Shown here: piece by piece, positions 6,790-13,324 of the stretch
How positions within the stretch are numbered: the first letter of the stretch is position 1
Layout of the letters: every line of letters begins with the position of its first letter
Source of the DNA: Methylobacterium tarhaniae
GTDB lineage: Bacteria > Pseudomonadota > Alphaproteobacteria > Rhizobiales > Beijerinckiaceae
NCBI RefSeq assembly: GCF_001043955.1
Contig: NZ_LABZ01000171.1
Span: 1 to 32,917, forward strand
Direction of reading: 5' to 3'
DNA length: 32,917 nucleotides
Notes under the pieces: generated by a model
What the model was told of the DNA's origin: nothing
The model's input: only the letters and a program-made list of their open reading frames with translations
Database searches by the model: none
Position numbers and translations under genes: made by a program

Positions 6790-9267
6790 ATGCCCCCCAC
6801 CCGCGACCCCTCCCTCGACGATCTCGACCCGAAGAGCGCGCAGAGCCTCCACGCCTCCCTCTCGGCCGAGATCGCGGAGCACGACCGGCGCTATCACGGC
6901 GAGGATGCGCCGACGATCTCGGATGCCGAGTACGACGCCCTGCGACGCCGGCTCGAGGCGATCGAGGCGCGCTTCCCCGATCTCGCCGGGACCGGCGAGG
7001 CCTCGGCCAGCGTCGGCGCCAAGGCGTCGGACAAGTTCGCCAAGGTGCGGCACGCGGTGCCGATGCTCTCCCTCGGCAACGCCTTCTCGGACGAGGAGAT
7101 CGGCGACTTCGTCGAGCGGGTGCAGCGCTTCCTCGGCCTCTCCGCCGGTGAGCCGGTCGCCTTCACGGCCGAGCCGAAGATCGACGGGCTGTCCCTGTCC
7201 CTGCGCTACGAGGGCGGCCGCCTCGTCACCGCGGCGACACGGGGCGACGGCGAGGTCGGCGAGGACGTGACCGCCAACGTGCGGACCATCAAGGAAATTC
7301 CGGAGCAGCTGGCGGGCGGGGGCTGGCCGGAGGTGTGCGAGGTCCGCGGCGAGGTCTACCTGTCGCATGCCGATTTCGCCGGCATCAACGCCCGCCAGGA
7401 GGCGGCCGGCAAGCCGCTCTTCGCCAATCCGCGCAACGCCGCCGCCGGCTCGCTGCGCCAGCTCGATGCGGGCATCACCGCCTCGCGCCCCTTGCGCTTC
7501 TTCGCCTATGCGGCCGGCGAGATGTCGGACCAGCCGGCCGATTCGCAGTTCGAGATGATCGAGGCGTTTCGCGAGTGGGGCCTGCCGGTGAACCCGCTGA
7601 CGGTCCTGTGCGCGGACGCGGTCGCGATGCTGGCGCATTACCGGATGATCGAGGCGAGACGGGCCGATCTCGGCTACGACATCGACGGCGTCGTCTACAA
7701 GGTCGACGCCTTCGCGCTCCAGCGCCGCCTCGGCTTCGTCGCCCGCGCGCCGCGCTGGGCGCTGGCCCACAAGTTCCCGGCCCAGCGCGCCACCACCGTC
7801 GTCGAGGCGATCGACATCAATGTCGGGCGCACCGGCTCGCTCAACCCGCTGGCGCGCCTCAAGCCGGTGACGGTCGGCGGCGTGGTGGTGTCGAACGCGA
7901 CGCTCCACAACGAGGATTACGTCCACGGCGTCGATGCCGACGGCAACCCGATCCGCAGCGGCGTCGCGGTCTGGAAAGGCCAGACCCTGCGGGACGACGC
8001 CGACCTGGCGCAGGGGTCGGACGTGCGCGTCGGCGACACGGTGGTGGTCCTGCGCGCCGGCGACGTGATCCCGAAGGTCGCCGACGTGGTGCTGGAACGC
8101 CGGCCGACGGATGCCGTGCCCTACCGCTTCCCCGAGACCTGCCCGGCCTGCGGCAGCCACGCGGTGCGCGGCCTCAACCCGCGCACGGGCAAGCTCGACG
8201 CGGTGCGCCGCTGCACCGGCGGCCTGATCTGCCCGGCGCAGGGGCAGGAGCGGCTGAAGCACTTCGTGTCGCGCAACGCCTTCGACATCGAGGGGTTCGG
8301 CGAGACCTATATCGAGACCCTGTTCGAGGCCGGCCTGGTACGCCAGCCCGCCGACCTGTTCCGCCTCGATTTCGAGCCCCTGAAGGCCGCCGTGGTGGCG
8401 CGGCGCCAGGCGCTCTCGGCCGAGCGTGCGCTCGCCGCCGGCAAGGAGATCAAGAAGGCGGCCAAGAAGAAGGACGACGAGGACAAGGCGATCAAGAACC
8501 TGCTCGCCGGGGTCGAGGCGCGCCGGAAAATCCCGCTCAACCGGTTCATCTTCGCTTTGGGCATCGAGCAGGTCGGCGAGGCCACCGCCAAGGCGCTCGC
8601 CAAGCATTTTCCGGACATGCCGGCCCTGATGGCGGGCGTCGCCGCGGCGGCCGCCTGCCAGCCGGGGCCGGACTGGATCGCGCTCGCCAGCCTCGACCGC
8701 GTCGGCGCCACCACCCGCGACCGGTTGCTGGACGCGGCGAAGACGCCGGAGGTCGACCTCCTGGCCGGCGGCGCGGTGGCGCGTCTGTCGGCGCCGCAAC
8801 GCGACTCCCTGGTCGAGGCCTACGGCGATTCCGCGGGCGTGCGGGCGGCGGTGGAGCGGGCGGCGGCGCAGGTCCCCGGCGACGCCTACCGGGCGCTCGC
8901 CGATGACGGCGAGATCGGCGCGGTCACCACCGCCTCGCTGATCCAGTTCTTCTCGGAGGAGCACAACGTCGCGGCGGTGGAGGCCCTGCTCGCCGAGGTC
9001 GAGACCGAGCGGGCGGCGGCCCCGGCGCAGGCCGCGGCCTTCAGCGGCAAGACCGTGGTGTTCACCGGCACACTGGAAAAGATGACCCGCAGCGAGGCCA
9101 AGGCGACGGCCGAGCGCCTCGGCGCCAAGGTCTCGGGCTCGGTCTCGGCCAAGACCGACCTGGTGGTGGCCGGGCCGGGCGCGGGCAGCAAGCTCAAGGA
9201 TGCCGAGAAGCACGGGGTCAAGGTGGTCTCGGAAGACGAGTGGCTGGCGATGGTGGCGAGCGCTTGA
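6790..9267 (+). CDS. ligA: NAD-dependent DNA ligase LigA
   Basis: 825-residue NAD+-dependent ligase that seals nicks in replication and repair. The adenylation domain has the KxDG motif EPKIDGLS with catalytic K130, and TRGDGEVGEDVT. The OB-fold follows (NVGRTGSLNPLARLKPV), then a four-Cys zinc motif (CPACG...C...C near 450-480), helix-hairpin-helix repeats (about 500-720) and a C-terminal BRCT domain (GKTVVFTGTLEKMTRSEAK, about 750-825). It is much longer than the 671-residue E. coli enzyme. Part of the excess is a Lys/Asp-rich stretch near residues 551-570 (KEIKKAAKKKDDEDKAIKN). The ATG at 6790 begins a conserved N-terminal Ia region (HDRRYHGED). The 90 bp before it hold no clear promoter. 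Confidence 0.97.
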   Translation: MPPTRDPSLDDLDPKSAQSLHASLSAEIAEHDRRYHGEDAPTISDAEYDALRRRLEAIEARFPDLAGTGEASASVGAKASDKFAKVRHAVPMLSLGNAFSDEEIGDFVERVQRFLGLSAGEPVAFTAEPKIDGLSLSLRYEGGRLVTAATRGDGEVGEDVTANVRTIKEIPEQLAGGGWPEVCEVRGEVYLSHADFAGINARQEAAGKPLFANPRNAAAGSLRQLDAGITASRPLRFFAYAAGEMSDQPADSQFEMIEAFREWGLPVNPLTVLCADAVAMLAHYRMIEARRADLGYDIDGVVYKVDAFALQRRLGFVARAPRWALAHKFPAQRATTVVEAIDINVGRTGSLNPLARLKPVTVGGVVVSNATLHNEDYVHGVDADGNPIRSGVAVWKGQTLRDDADLAQGSDVRVGDTVVVLRAGDVIPKVADVVLERRPTDAVPYRFPETCPACGSHAVRGLNPRTGKLDAVRRCTGGLICPAQGQERLKHFVSRNAFDIEGFGETYIETLFEAGLVRQPADLFRLDFEPLKAAVVARRQALSAERALAAGKEIKKAAKKKDDEDKAIKNLLAGVEARRKIPLNRFIFALGIEQVGEATAKALAKHFPDMPALMAGVAAAAACQPGPDWIALASLDRVGATTRDRLLDAAKTPEVDLLAGGAVARLSAPQRDSLVEAYGDSAGVRAAVERAAAQVPGDAYRALADDGEIGAVTTASLIQFFSEEHNVAAVEALLAEVETERAAAPAQAAAFSGKTVVFTGTLEKMTRSEAKATAERLGAKVSGSVSAKTDLVVAGPGAGSKLKDAEKHGVKVVSEDEWLAMVASA

Positions 9268-9298
9268 ATTCCGGCGCCGTCGCGGGGACAAGCGGGGC

Positions 9299-10168
9299 AT
9301 GACCAGCCCCCGCACCCTCGCGATCGATTTCGAGACCGCCAACGAGCGCCGCGACAGCCCCTGCGCCGTCGGCCTCGCCTGGATCGAGGGCGGCCGGGTG
9401 GTGCGGCGGGAATCGCGGCTGATCCGGCCGGCGGAGATGCGCTTCTCCCCCGGCAACATCCGGGTCCACGGCATCCGGCCGCGGGACGTGGCGGGGGCGC
9501 CGTCCTTTCCCGAGGCGATGGCGCCGTTCCTGCCGGAGATCGCCGGGAGCCTGGTGCTCGCGCATAATGCGAGCTTCGATGTCGGGGTGCTCGCCGCGAC
9601 GCTCCAGGCCTACGGCCTGCCGCAACCGGCCTATACCTCGCTCTGCACCGTGCAGCTCGCCCGCCGGCACTGGCCGGGGGAGGGCGGGCAGGGGCAGGGA
9701 ACCTACCGGCTCTCGGCGCTCGCCGCGCGGGTCGGCGTGACCTTTCGCCACCACGATGCCGGCGAGGATGCCTATGCCTGCGCGGAGATCGCGCTTGCGG
9801 TGGTGCGGGAGGCGGGCGCGCCGGACATCGCCAGCCTCGCCCGCCGCATGGGCCTCGCCCGCGAGCGGGCCGGGGAGGGGGCACGCGCGCCGGACGGGAT
9901 CGCCGCCCGGGCCCTGCGCGGCGTGGCACCGAGCCGCACCCGCGCGCCGCTCCTGCATTTCGTCGTCCGGGGCAGCACCGGCACGCCCTACGACGTGCGG
10001 CTCGTCGAGAGCCGCGACGGCCCGCGCCTGCGCTGCTCCTGCGCCGGAGCGCGCTTCCGGCCCGATTGCCGGCACGTCCGGGCCCTCGCCAACGGCGAGA
10101 TCGACGCCCTGCTGTCGGGCAATCCGGGGGACGTGGCGGCCTTGGCGGGATTGCTGCGGCTGGCCTGA
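9299..10168 (+). CDS. DEDDh 3'-5' exonuclease with C-terminal SWIM-like zinc motif
   Basis: 289-residue protein. The first two thirds are a DnaQ-like exonuclease: D10 and E12 in AIDFETAN, LVLAHNASFD, and HHDAGEDAYA with the His and Asp of the DEDDh class; HGIRPRDV is typical of the epsilon-like group. The C-terminal part contains CSC, eight residues, then CRH, which fits the CxC...CxH SWIM zinc pattern, often nucleic-acid binding. The start is the ATG at 9299, after GCGGGG; a longer frame open from 9200 overlaps ligA and is rejected. It follows ligA by 31 bp, so cotranscription and a repair role are plausible but unproven. It is not the main replicative DnaQ by layout. Confidence 0.85.
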   Translation: MTSPRTLAIDFETANERRDSPCAVGLAWIEGGRVVRRESRLIRPAEMRFSPGNIRVHGIRPRDVAGAPSFPEAMAPFLPEIAGSLVLAHNASFDVGVLAATLQAYGLPQPAYTSLCTVQLARRHWPGEGGQGQGTYRLSALAARVGVTFRHHDAGEDAYACAEIALAVVREAGAPDIASLARRMGLARERAGEGARAPDGIAARALRGVAPSRTRAPLLHFVVRGSTGTPYDVRLVESRDGPRLRCSCAGARFRPDCRHVRALANGEIDALLSGNPGDVAALAGLLRLA

Positions 10169-10223
10169 GGAGAGGCCCCGGGCGGCCGTCGGTCGCCGGT
10201 CGTCAGGGGACCAGACACGACAA

Positions 10224-10254
10224 AGGCGGGTCCGCGCTCGCGCGCGGCCCGCCT
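10224..10254 (-). terminator. Hairpin between the exonuclease and 74-aa genes
   Basis: 10224-10237 pairs with 10242-10254 with one bulged T (AGGCGGG...CCCGCCT outer stem, 4-nt loop). On the minus strand it is followed by TTTG, a weak U-tract. It sits between two convergent genes and probably ends the minus-strand 74-residue gene; it may act in both directions. Confidence 0.55.
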
Positions 10255-10291
10255 CGTACGGTGACGGCGGTCGTTGAGACCCGCGAAAGCT

Positions 10292-10516
10292 TTAGTGAGC
10301 TTCGCGCAGGGCCACGGCGTTCGGCGTCAGGCCGAAGCGCTCGGCGAGGTGCCAGCGCAGCTCGCGGGAGGAGTGATAGCCGTAGCTCTTGTCGATCAGG
10401 TGGCTCACGTCAGTGGAGCCGCCCTCGCCGAAACGGCTGATCTGGTCGACATGGAAAGTAGAACCGTCGTTGAAGACGGTCGGCGCGCCGTCGCGCCGGG
10501 TGAACTCGAACAACAT
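10292..10516 (-). CDS. Small protein of unknown function (74 aa), probably stress-induced
   Basis: 74 residues, starting MLFEFTRRDGAP and ending LREAH. I do not recognise a family. It is soluble, with no signal peptide or membrane segment; the second half (DKSYGYHSSRELRWHLAERFG) looks helical and is rich in His, Arg and Tyr. The ATG at 10516 is chosen because a GAAGAAAAGAC ribosome-binding stretch lies just upstream and the protein looks unlike coding sequence before that point. About 105 bp upstream is an EcfG-type promoter (GGAAC, 16 bp, CGTT), so it is probably part of the general stress response. The gene lies downstream of cspA on the same strand. Confidence 0.7.
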   Translation of the reverse strand: MLFEFTRRDGAPTVFNDGSTFHVDQISRFGEGGSTDVSHLIDKSYGYHSSRELRWHLAERFGLTPNAVALREAH

Positions 10517-10572
10517 GATGTCTTTTCTTCTATCGTTGCGGCGCTCTCGGGAGAGAGCGACTGTGCGTGGCA

Positions 10573-10621
10573 GGCGGCCGAGCGGCCGCCGGCGGAGCGT
10601 GTCATGAGCCCGCAGGCTCAT
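10573..10621. other. Two hairpins between cspA and the 74-aa gene
   Basis: GGCGGCC (10573-10579) pairs with GGCCGCC (10584-10590), and ATGAGCC (10604-10610) pairs with GGCTCAT (10615-10621). Neither is followed by a T-run on the minus strand. They lie at or just after the predicted EcfG start point, so they would fold in the 5' leader of the 74-aa transcript, or act as the cspA 3' end. Confidence 0.4.
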
Positions 10622-10646
10622 AACGCTCCAATGCGGCCGAGGTTCC
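10622..10646 (-). promoter_or_regulatory. EcfG-type (general stress sigma) promoter of the 74-aa gene
   Basis: On the minus strand GGAAC (10646-10642), 16 bp, then CGTT (10625-10622). This matches the alphaproteobacterial EcfG consensus as I recall it (GGAAC, 16-17 bp, CGTT). It would start transcription near 10615, about 100 nt before the 74-residue gene. Confidence 0.65.
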
Positions 10647-10701
10647 GTAACCTTAACCGGCAATCGATTAAGATCACGTTAACCCTGGCCGAGGGTCGCC
10701 C

Positions 10702-10914
10702 TTAGGCGACCTGCAGGTTCACGGCCGACATCTTCGTGCTGTCGCGCCGGTCGGCCTGCAGCTCGTAGGAGACCTTCTGGCCCTCGACGAGGCCGCGCAG
10801 GCCAGCCCGCTCCACCGCGGAGATGTGGACGAAGACGTCCTTGCCCCCGTTATCCGGCTGGATGAAGCCGAAGCCCTTCTGGTCGTTGAACCACTTGACA
10901 GTACCAGTATTCAC
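10702..10914 (-). CDS. cspA: Cold shock protein (CspA family)
   Basis: 70-residue single cold-shock domain, an RNA/ssDNA-binding five-stranded beta barrel that acts as an RNA chaperone. RNP1 is KGFGFIQ (13-19) and RNP2 is VFVHIS (27-32); the opening GTVKWFNDQKGFGFI is diagnostic. The length is normal for the family. It starts at a GTG (10914) with GAGGACGA upstream. About 230 bp separate it from the previous gene on the same strand, enough for a long leader as in many csp genes, though no cold-box was identified. Whether it is cold- or stress-induced cannot be told here. Confidence 0.95.
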   Translation of the reverse strand: MNTGTVKWFNDQKGFGFIQPDNGGKDVFVHISAVERAGLRGLVEGQKVSYELQADRRDSTKMSAVNLQVA

Positions 10915-11141
10915 GCGGTCGTCCTCGTCTCGTTAGAAGTCGCAGCGGGCCGCCCTCGGGGCGAGCACGGCGCGGCGCGACGGCGCCAATGGTTCGGGAG
11001 GGGGCTCGTATTCGCGGGGCTTCGAAAAGCGCCTGCGGGGCCATCGCCCGGGGCTGCCCGCCCGTTGCCGCTGAGACCCATGTAGGGACCCAGTCTGTCC
11101 GGAACAAGGCAGGGTTTCATGTTCGATGCACGGGACACGTG

Positions 11142-11348
11142 TCAGCGGTTGGTGCGCCCGCGCTGGTTGGGGTCGACGCCGCCCTGCGGCGTGGTGTCGT
11201 TCGCCACGTCGCCCTCGTCGGTATTGGCCCCGGCCAGGTCCTCGGGGTCGCCGCCGGACATGGTCATGCCCTTCGAGGTACTGATGCCGGGATTGCCCTT
11301 CAGGTCGGCATCGGTCGGCGTCGTGGTCTTCGGCTGCTTCGAACTCAT
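11142..11348 (-). CDS. Small acidic, probably disordered protein (68 aa)
   Basis: 68 residues, MSSKQPKTTTPTDADLKG onward, rich in Gly, Asp, Thr, Asn and Pro with no hydrophobic core, so probably intrinsically disordered. No named family is recognised. The ATG at 11348 has GGAGAG eight bases upstream, which supports it as a gene. It follows the 108-residue DUF6496-like gene by 25 bp on the same strand, so the two are probably one operon. Small hydrophilic proteins in such positions are often stress-associated, but that is inference. Confidence 0.65.
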   Translation of the reverse strand: MSSKQPKTTTPTDADLKGNPGISTSKGMTMSGGDPEDLAGANTDEGDVANDTTPQGGVDPNQRGRTNR

Positions 11349-11373
11349 GCGGGCTCTCCGGGAATGAAGCCGC

Positions 11374-11700
11374 TCAACGGTTGAGGGCGTGTTCCAGTTC
11401 GCTGCGGGTCATGCGCGAGCGGCCCTTGATGTCGCGGCGCCTGGCCTCGTCGTAGAGGGCGGCGCGGGTGGCATGAGACCGCGTGTCGCGCTCCTTGGCC
11501 CGGGTGCGGCGGAAATTCGCCCGGTTGTCGGCCGGGCTCTCCTGGTTCGAGGCGCCGGCTTCGCGCAGCGCGATGGCGATCGCCTGTTTGCGGTCCGTCA
11601 CCGGCTCGCCGTCGCGTCGCTCCAGCTCGCCTTCCTTGAACTCGTGCATCACCCGGGCGATCGTGCCCTTCTGGGCCTCGGTGGTCTTGTGGGTGGCCAT
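11374..11700 (-). CDS. DUF6496-like small basic protein
   Basis: 108 residues. VMHEFKEGELERRDGEPV...RKQAIAIALREAG (about 17-50) matches the DUF6496 pattern I recall (VMHEFKEGELKSG...KQAIAIALSEA). The C-terminus (YDEARRRDIKGRSRMTRSELEHAL) resembles the short helical motif shared by SAP/Rho-N-like nucleic-acid-binding tails. It is highly charged with many Arg and Glu, and has no signal peptide. Function is unknown; the C-terminal motif hints at DNA or RNA association. It is the first gene of a likely operon with the 68-residue gene and is divergent from the 128-residue gene. A near-consensus EcfG site lies 51-75 bp upstream. Confidence 0.8.
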   Translation of the reverse strand: MATHKTTEAQKGTIARVMHEFKEGELERRDGEPVTDRKQAIAIALREAGASNQESPADNRANFRRTRAKERDTRSHATRAALYDEARRRDIKGRSRMTRSELEHALNR

Positions 11701-11750
11701 CGCGTCATCCGCTCGTCCGCGGGCGCTCGAATGCCCGCCCGATGCGGGTC

Positions 11751-11775
11751 AACGCCGACGGGGCCGAGGCGTTTC
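11751..11775 (-). promoter_or_regulatory. Near-consensus EcfG-like promoter upstream of the DUF6496 gene
   Basis: On the minus strand GAAAC (11775-11771), 16 bp, CGTT (11754-11751). It has one mismatch in the -35 (GAAAC for GGAAC) and correct spacing, and is placed to drive the 108- and 68-residue genes. Confidence 0.4.
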
Positions 11776-11841
11776 GGGCCGCGCGGGCCGGCCTTGCGCG
11801 GAATTCCCTGTCGCCTCCGGCAGATTGCTCCCATATACGGA

Positions 11842-11859
11842 CGACATCGTACAGTGTCG
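11842..11859. promoter_or_regulatory. Palindromic operator-like site before the 128-aa gene
   Basis: CGACA, two bases, GTAC, two bases, TGTCG: 14 of 18 positions are symmetric around GTAC. It ends 8 bp before the ATG at 11868, so a bound repressor would block initiation. No regulator is assigned. Confidence 0.35.
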
Positions 11860-11867
11860 GACGCTCC

Positions 11868-12254
11868 ATGGCGGGTATCTCGGTTTCCCTCGAAGGTTCC
11901 AACATCCAACTCTCGTTCCAGAAGGACGACCAGGCCACCGCGGTCATCATGGATGCCAGCGCGGCCCGCGCTCTCGTGCGCGCGGTGGGCCAGCTTCTCA
12001 CGGTCATGCACGAGCCGGACGAGGCCGATGCGGACGAGCTCGGCGACGAGGACGCGGCGATGCTGGACGTGACCTCCCCGGCGATCGAGGTCGGCACCGA
12101 CGAACAGGGCCAGGCGGTGGTGGCGCTCCAGGCCGGCGGGCTGCCGCCGTTCCAGCTCCGCCTCACCGACGAGGAGGCGCGGCACGTCGCCACCAGCCTC
12201 AACGAGATCCTGAGCGCGCCGCGCGACGTGCGCAGCTCGCATGGCGGGCATTGA
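11868..12254 (+). CDS. Conserved-looking protein of unknown function (128 aa)
   Basis: 128 residues from the ATG at 11868 (MAGISVSLEGSNIQLSFQ). Two halves each look like a short beta-hairpin followed by a helix: IQLSFQKDDQATAVIMDASAARALVRAVGQLLTVM and AVVALQAGGLPPFQLRLTDEEARHVATSLNEIL. An acidic linker (DEADADELGDEDAA) joins them, which suggests an internal duplication of a small alpha/beta unit. There is no signal peptide or membrane segment and I do not recognise the family. A longer frame is open upstream, but the shorter start is preferred because the preceding residues look noncoding. A palindromic site sits immediately upstream and a strong hairpin downstream. Confidence 0.7.
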   Translation: MAGISVSLEGSNIQLSFQKDDQATAVIMDASAARALVRAVGQLLTVMHEPDEADADELGDEDAAMLDVTSPAIEVGTDEQGQAVVALQAGGLPPFQLRLTDEEARHVATSLNEILSAPRDVRSSHGGH

Positions 12255-12287
12255 TGGCGGGCAGTGACGGACGGCGATGATGCGGAA

Positions 12288-12311
12288 AAGGGCGCCCCGG
12301 CGGGCGCCCTT
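12288..12311. terminator. Bidirectional terminator-like hairpin
   Basis: A perfect 10-bp stem, AAGGGCGCCC (12288-12297) with GGGCGCCCTT (12302-12311), and a 4-nt loop. It lies between the convergent 128-residue (+) and 73-residue (-) genes and can serve both; the U-tracts are short. Confidence 0.7.
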
Positions 12312-12317
12312 CGCCGT

Positions 12318-12539
12318 TCAGAACCGCGTGCCCGGGTTGGTCGGCCCGCCCGGAAGGTAGTCCGGCTCGGAGCCCGGCCCTGTCGGGTCGGTGATGCCCG
12401 GATCGTTCACCGGATAGGGCGAGCGCGGCCCGGTCGGGCCGGTATCGGGCAGCTCGTCGGGGGCGACCGGCGGCGGGATGTCGCCCGGGATGCCGCCGCC
12501 GGGGGTCGGCTCGTGGCCGGGTAGGCCTGGATTGGCCAT
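12318..12539 (-). CDS. Small Pro/Gly-rich protein (73 aa)
   Basis: 73 residues, about half Pro and Gly (PGLPGHEPTPGGGIPGDIPPP...), certainly disordered. No family or function is recognised. It is taken as a real gene because a very strong ribosome-binding site (GAGAGGAGG) sits 7 bp before the ATG at 12539, and an EcfG-like promoter lies 36-60 bp upstream. It is divergent from the PfpI gene. Similar small Pro/Gly-rich proteins accompany stress loci in Methylobacterium, as far as I recall. Confidence 0.65.
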   Translation of the reverse strand: MANPGLPGHEPTPGGGIPGDIPPPVAPDELPDTGPTGPRSPYPVNDPGITDPTGPGSEPDYLPGGPTNPGTRF

Positions 12540-12574
12540 GTCGTGCCTCCTCTCGGGTTGGAGATATGAGACTT

Positions 12575-12599
12575 AAACCGCCCGGCGCGGCGCAGTTCC
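12575..12599 (-). promoter_or_regulatory. EcfG-like promoter of the 73-aa gene
   Basis: On the minus strand GGAAC (12599-12595), 16 bp, GTTT (12578-12575). The spacing is one base short of the GGAAC-N16-CGTT form seen at 10622-10646 but within the accepted range. It is back-to-back with a plus-strand copy at 12616. Confidence 0.5.
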
Positions 12600-12615
12600 G
12601 TGGCGTCAGGGCACC

Positions 12616-12640
12616 GGAACCGGCCTGACCCGAGGGTGTT
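12616..12640 (+). promoter_or_regulatory. EcfG-like promoter of the PfpI gene
   Basis: GGAAC (12616-12620), 16 bp, TGTT (12637-12640). It would start transcription about 28 nt before the PfpI ATG, close to ideal placement. It differs from CGTT at one base. Confidence 0.55.
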
Positions 12641-12675
12641 GCCAGGGCATCTCATACTCCCCTGGAGAAGGCCCG

Positions 12676-13248
12676 ATGCCGAGCATCACGCAGGCGAAGA
12701 TCCTCATCATGGCGACCGACGGCTTCGAGCAGTCCGAGCTCGAAGTACCGAAGGCCAAGCTCGCGCAGGCCGGCGCGCAGGTGACCGTGGCGGCGCCGAA
12801 ATCCCGCCGGACGCCGGACAGCATCCGCGGCTGGGACGAGACCGATTGGGGCCGGCCGGTGACGGTCGACGCCGATCTCGAGAGCATCGATCCGGGAGCC
12901 TACGACGCCCTGGTGCTCCCCGGCGGCCAGATCAATCCCGACAAGCTGCGCCTCGAACCGAAGGCGCTGGAGATCCTGCGCAGCTTCCTGTCGAGCGGCA
13001 AGGTCGTCGCCGCGATCTGCCACGCGCCCTGGCTGCTGGTCGAGGTCGGCGCCGCCAAGGGCCGCAAGATGACGTCCTTCGCCTCGATCAAGACCGACGT
13101 GATCAATGCCGGCGCCGAGTGGCACGACCTGCCCGTGGTCACCGACAAGGGCATCGTGACCAGCCGCAACCCGGGCGATCTCGACGCCTTCTCGGCCAAG
13201 ATCATCGAGGAGGTCCAGGAAGGCCGCCACGGCCGCGCGGCGGCGTGA
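12676..13248 (+). CDS. DJ-1/PfpI family protein (YhbO-like)
   Basis: 190-residue class I glutamine-amidotransferase-like protein of the PfpI/YhbO branch. It is annotated as a protease, chaperone or deglycase that repairs glyoxal-damaged proteins; the deglycase activity of the family is disputed. The nucleophile elbow is ICHAPWLL with C115 followed by His. The conserved acid is in DGFEQSELEVP near residue 18, and ALVLPGGQINPDKLR precedes the elbow. GGAGAAGG lies 6 bp before the ATG. An EcfG-like promoter upstream fits the known stress induction of such genes. It faces the giant exoprotein gene across a strong hairpin. Confidence 0.92.
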   Translation: MPSITQAKILIMATDGFEQSELEVPKAKLAQAGAQVTVAAPKSRRTPDSIRGWDETDWGRPVTVDADLESIDPGAYDALVLPGGQINPDKLRLEPKALEILRSFLSSGKVVAAICHAPWLLVEVGAAKGRKMTSFASIKTDVINAGAEWHDLPVVTDKGIVTSRNPGDLDAFSAKIIEEVQEGRHGRAAA

Positions 13249-13283
13249 CGCGCACCGATCGACCGGCTCCCACGGCATCAACA

Positions 13284-13306
13284 CGGCCCGGGTGACGCCC
13301 GGGCCG
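13284..13306. terminator. Hairpin between pfpI-like and exoprotein genes
   Basis: A perfect 9-bp stem, CGGCCCGGG (13284-13292) with CCCGGGCCG (13298-13306), and a 5-nt loop. It lies between two convergent genes and has no T-tract, so it is a likely but not canonical terminator for both. Confidence 0.55.
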
Positions 13307-13324
13307 CGGGCCATCCGCGAAGGC

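Noticed and set aside
6661..9474. 937-codon open frame on the minus strand opposite ligA
   Set aside because: Antisense of a fully recognisable LigA; composition is Arg/Gly/Leu-rich without motifs.
11101..11123. GGAAC on the plus strand with GTT downstream, EcfG-like
   Set aside because: The spacing is only about 14-15 bp and no plus-strand gene follows.
10915..11141. Possible small gene or cold-box leader upstream of cspA
   Set aside because: The 75-codon frames here look noncoding and no recognised cold-box motif was seen; left as probable leader/promoter DNA.
11376..11395. Minus-strand GGAAC with CGTT before the 68-aa gene
   Set aside because: The spacer is 11 bp, far too short for an EcfG promoter.
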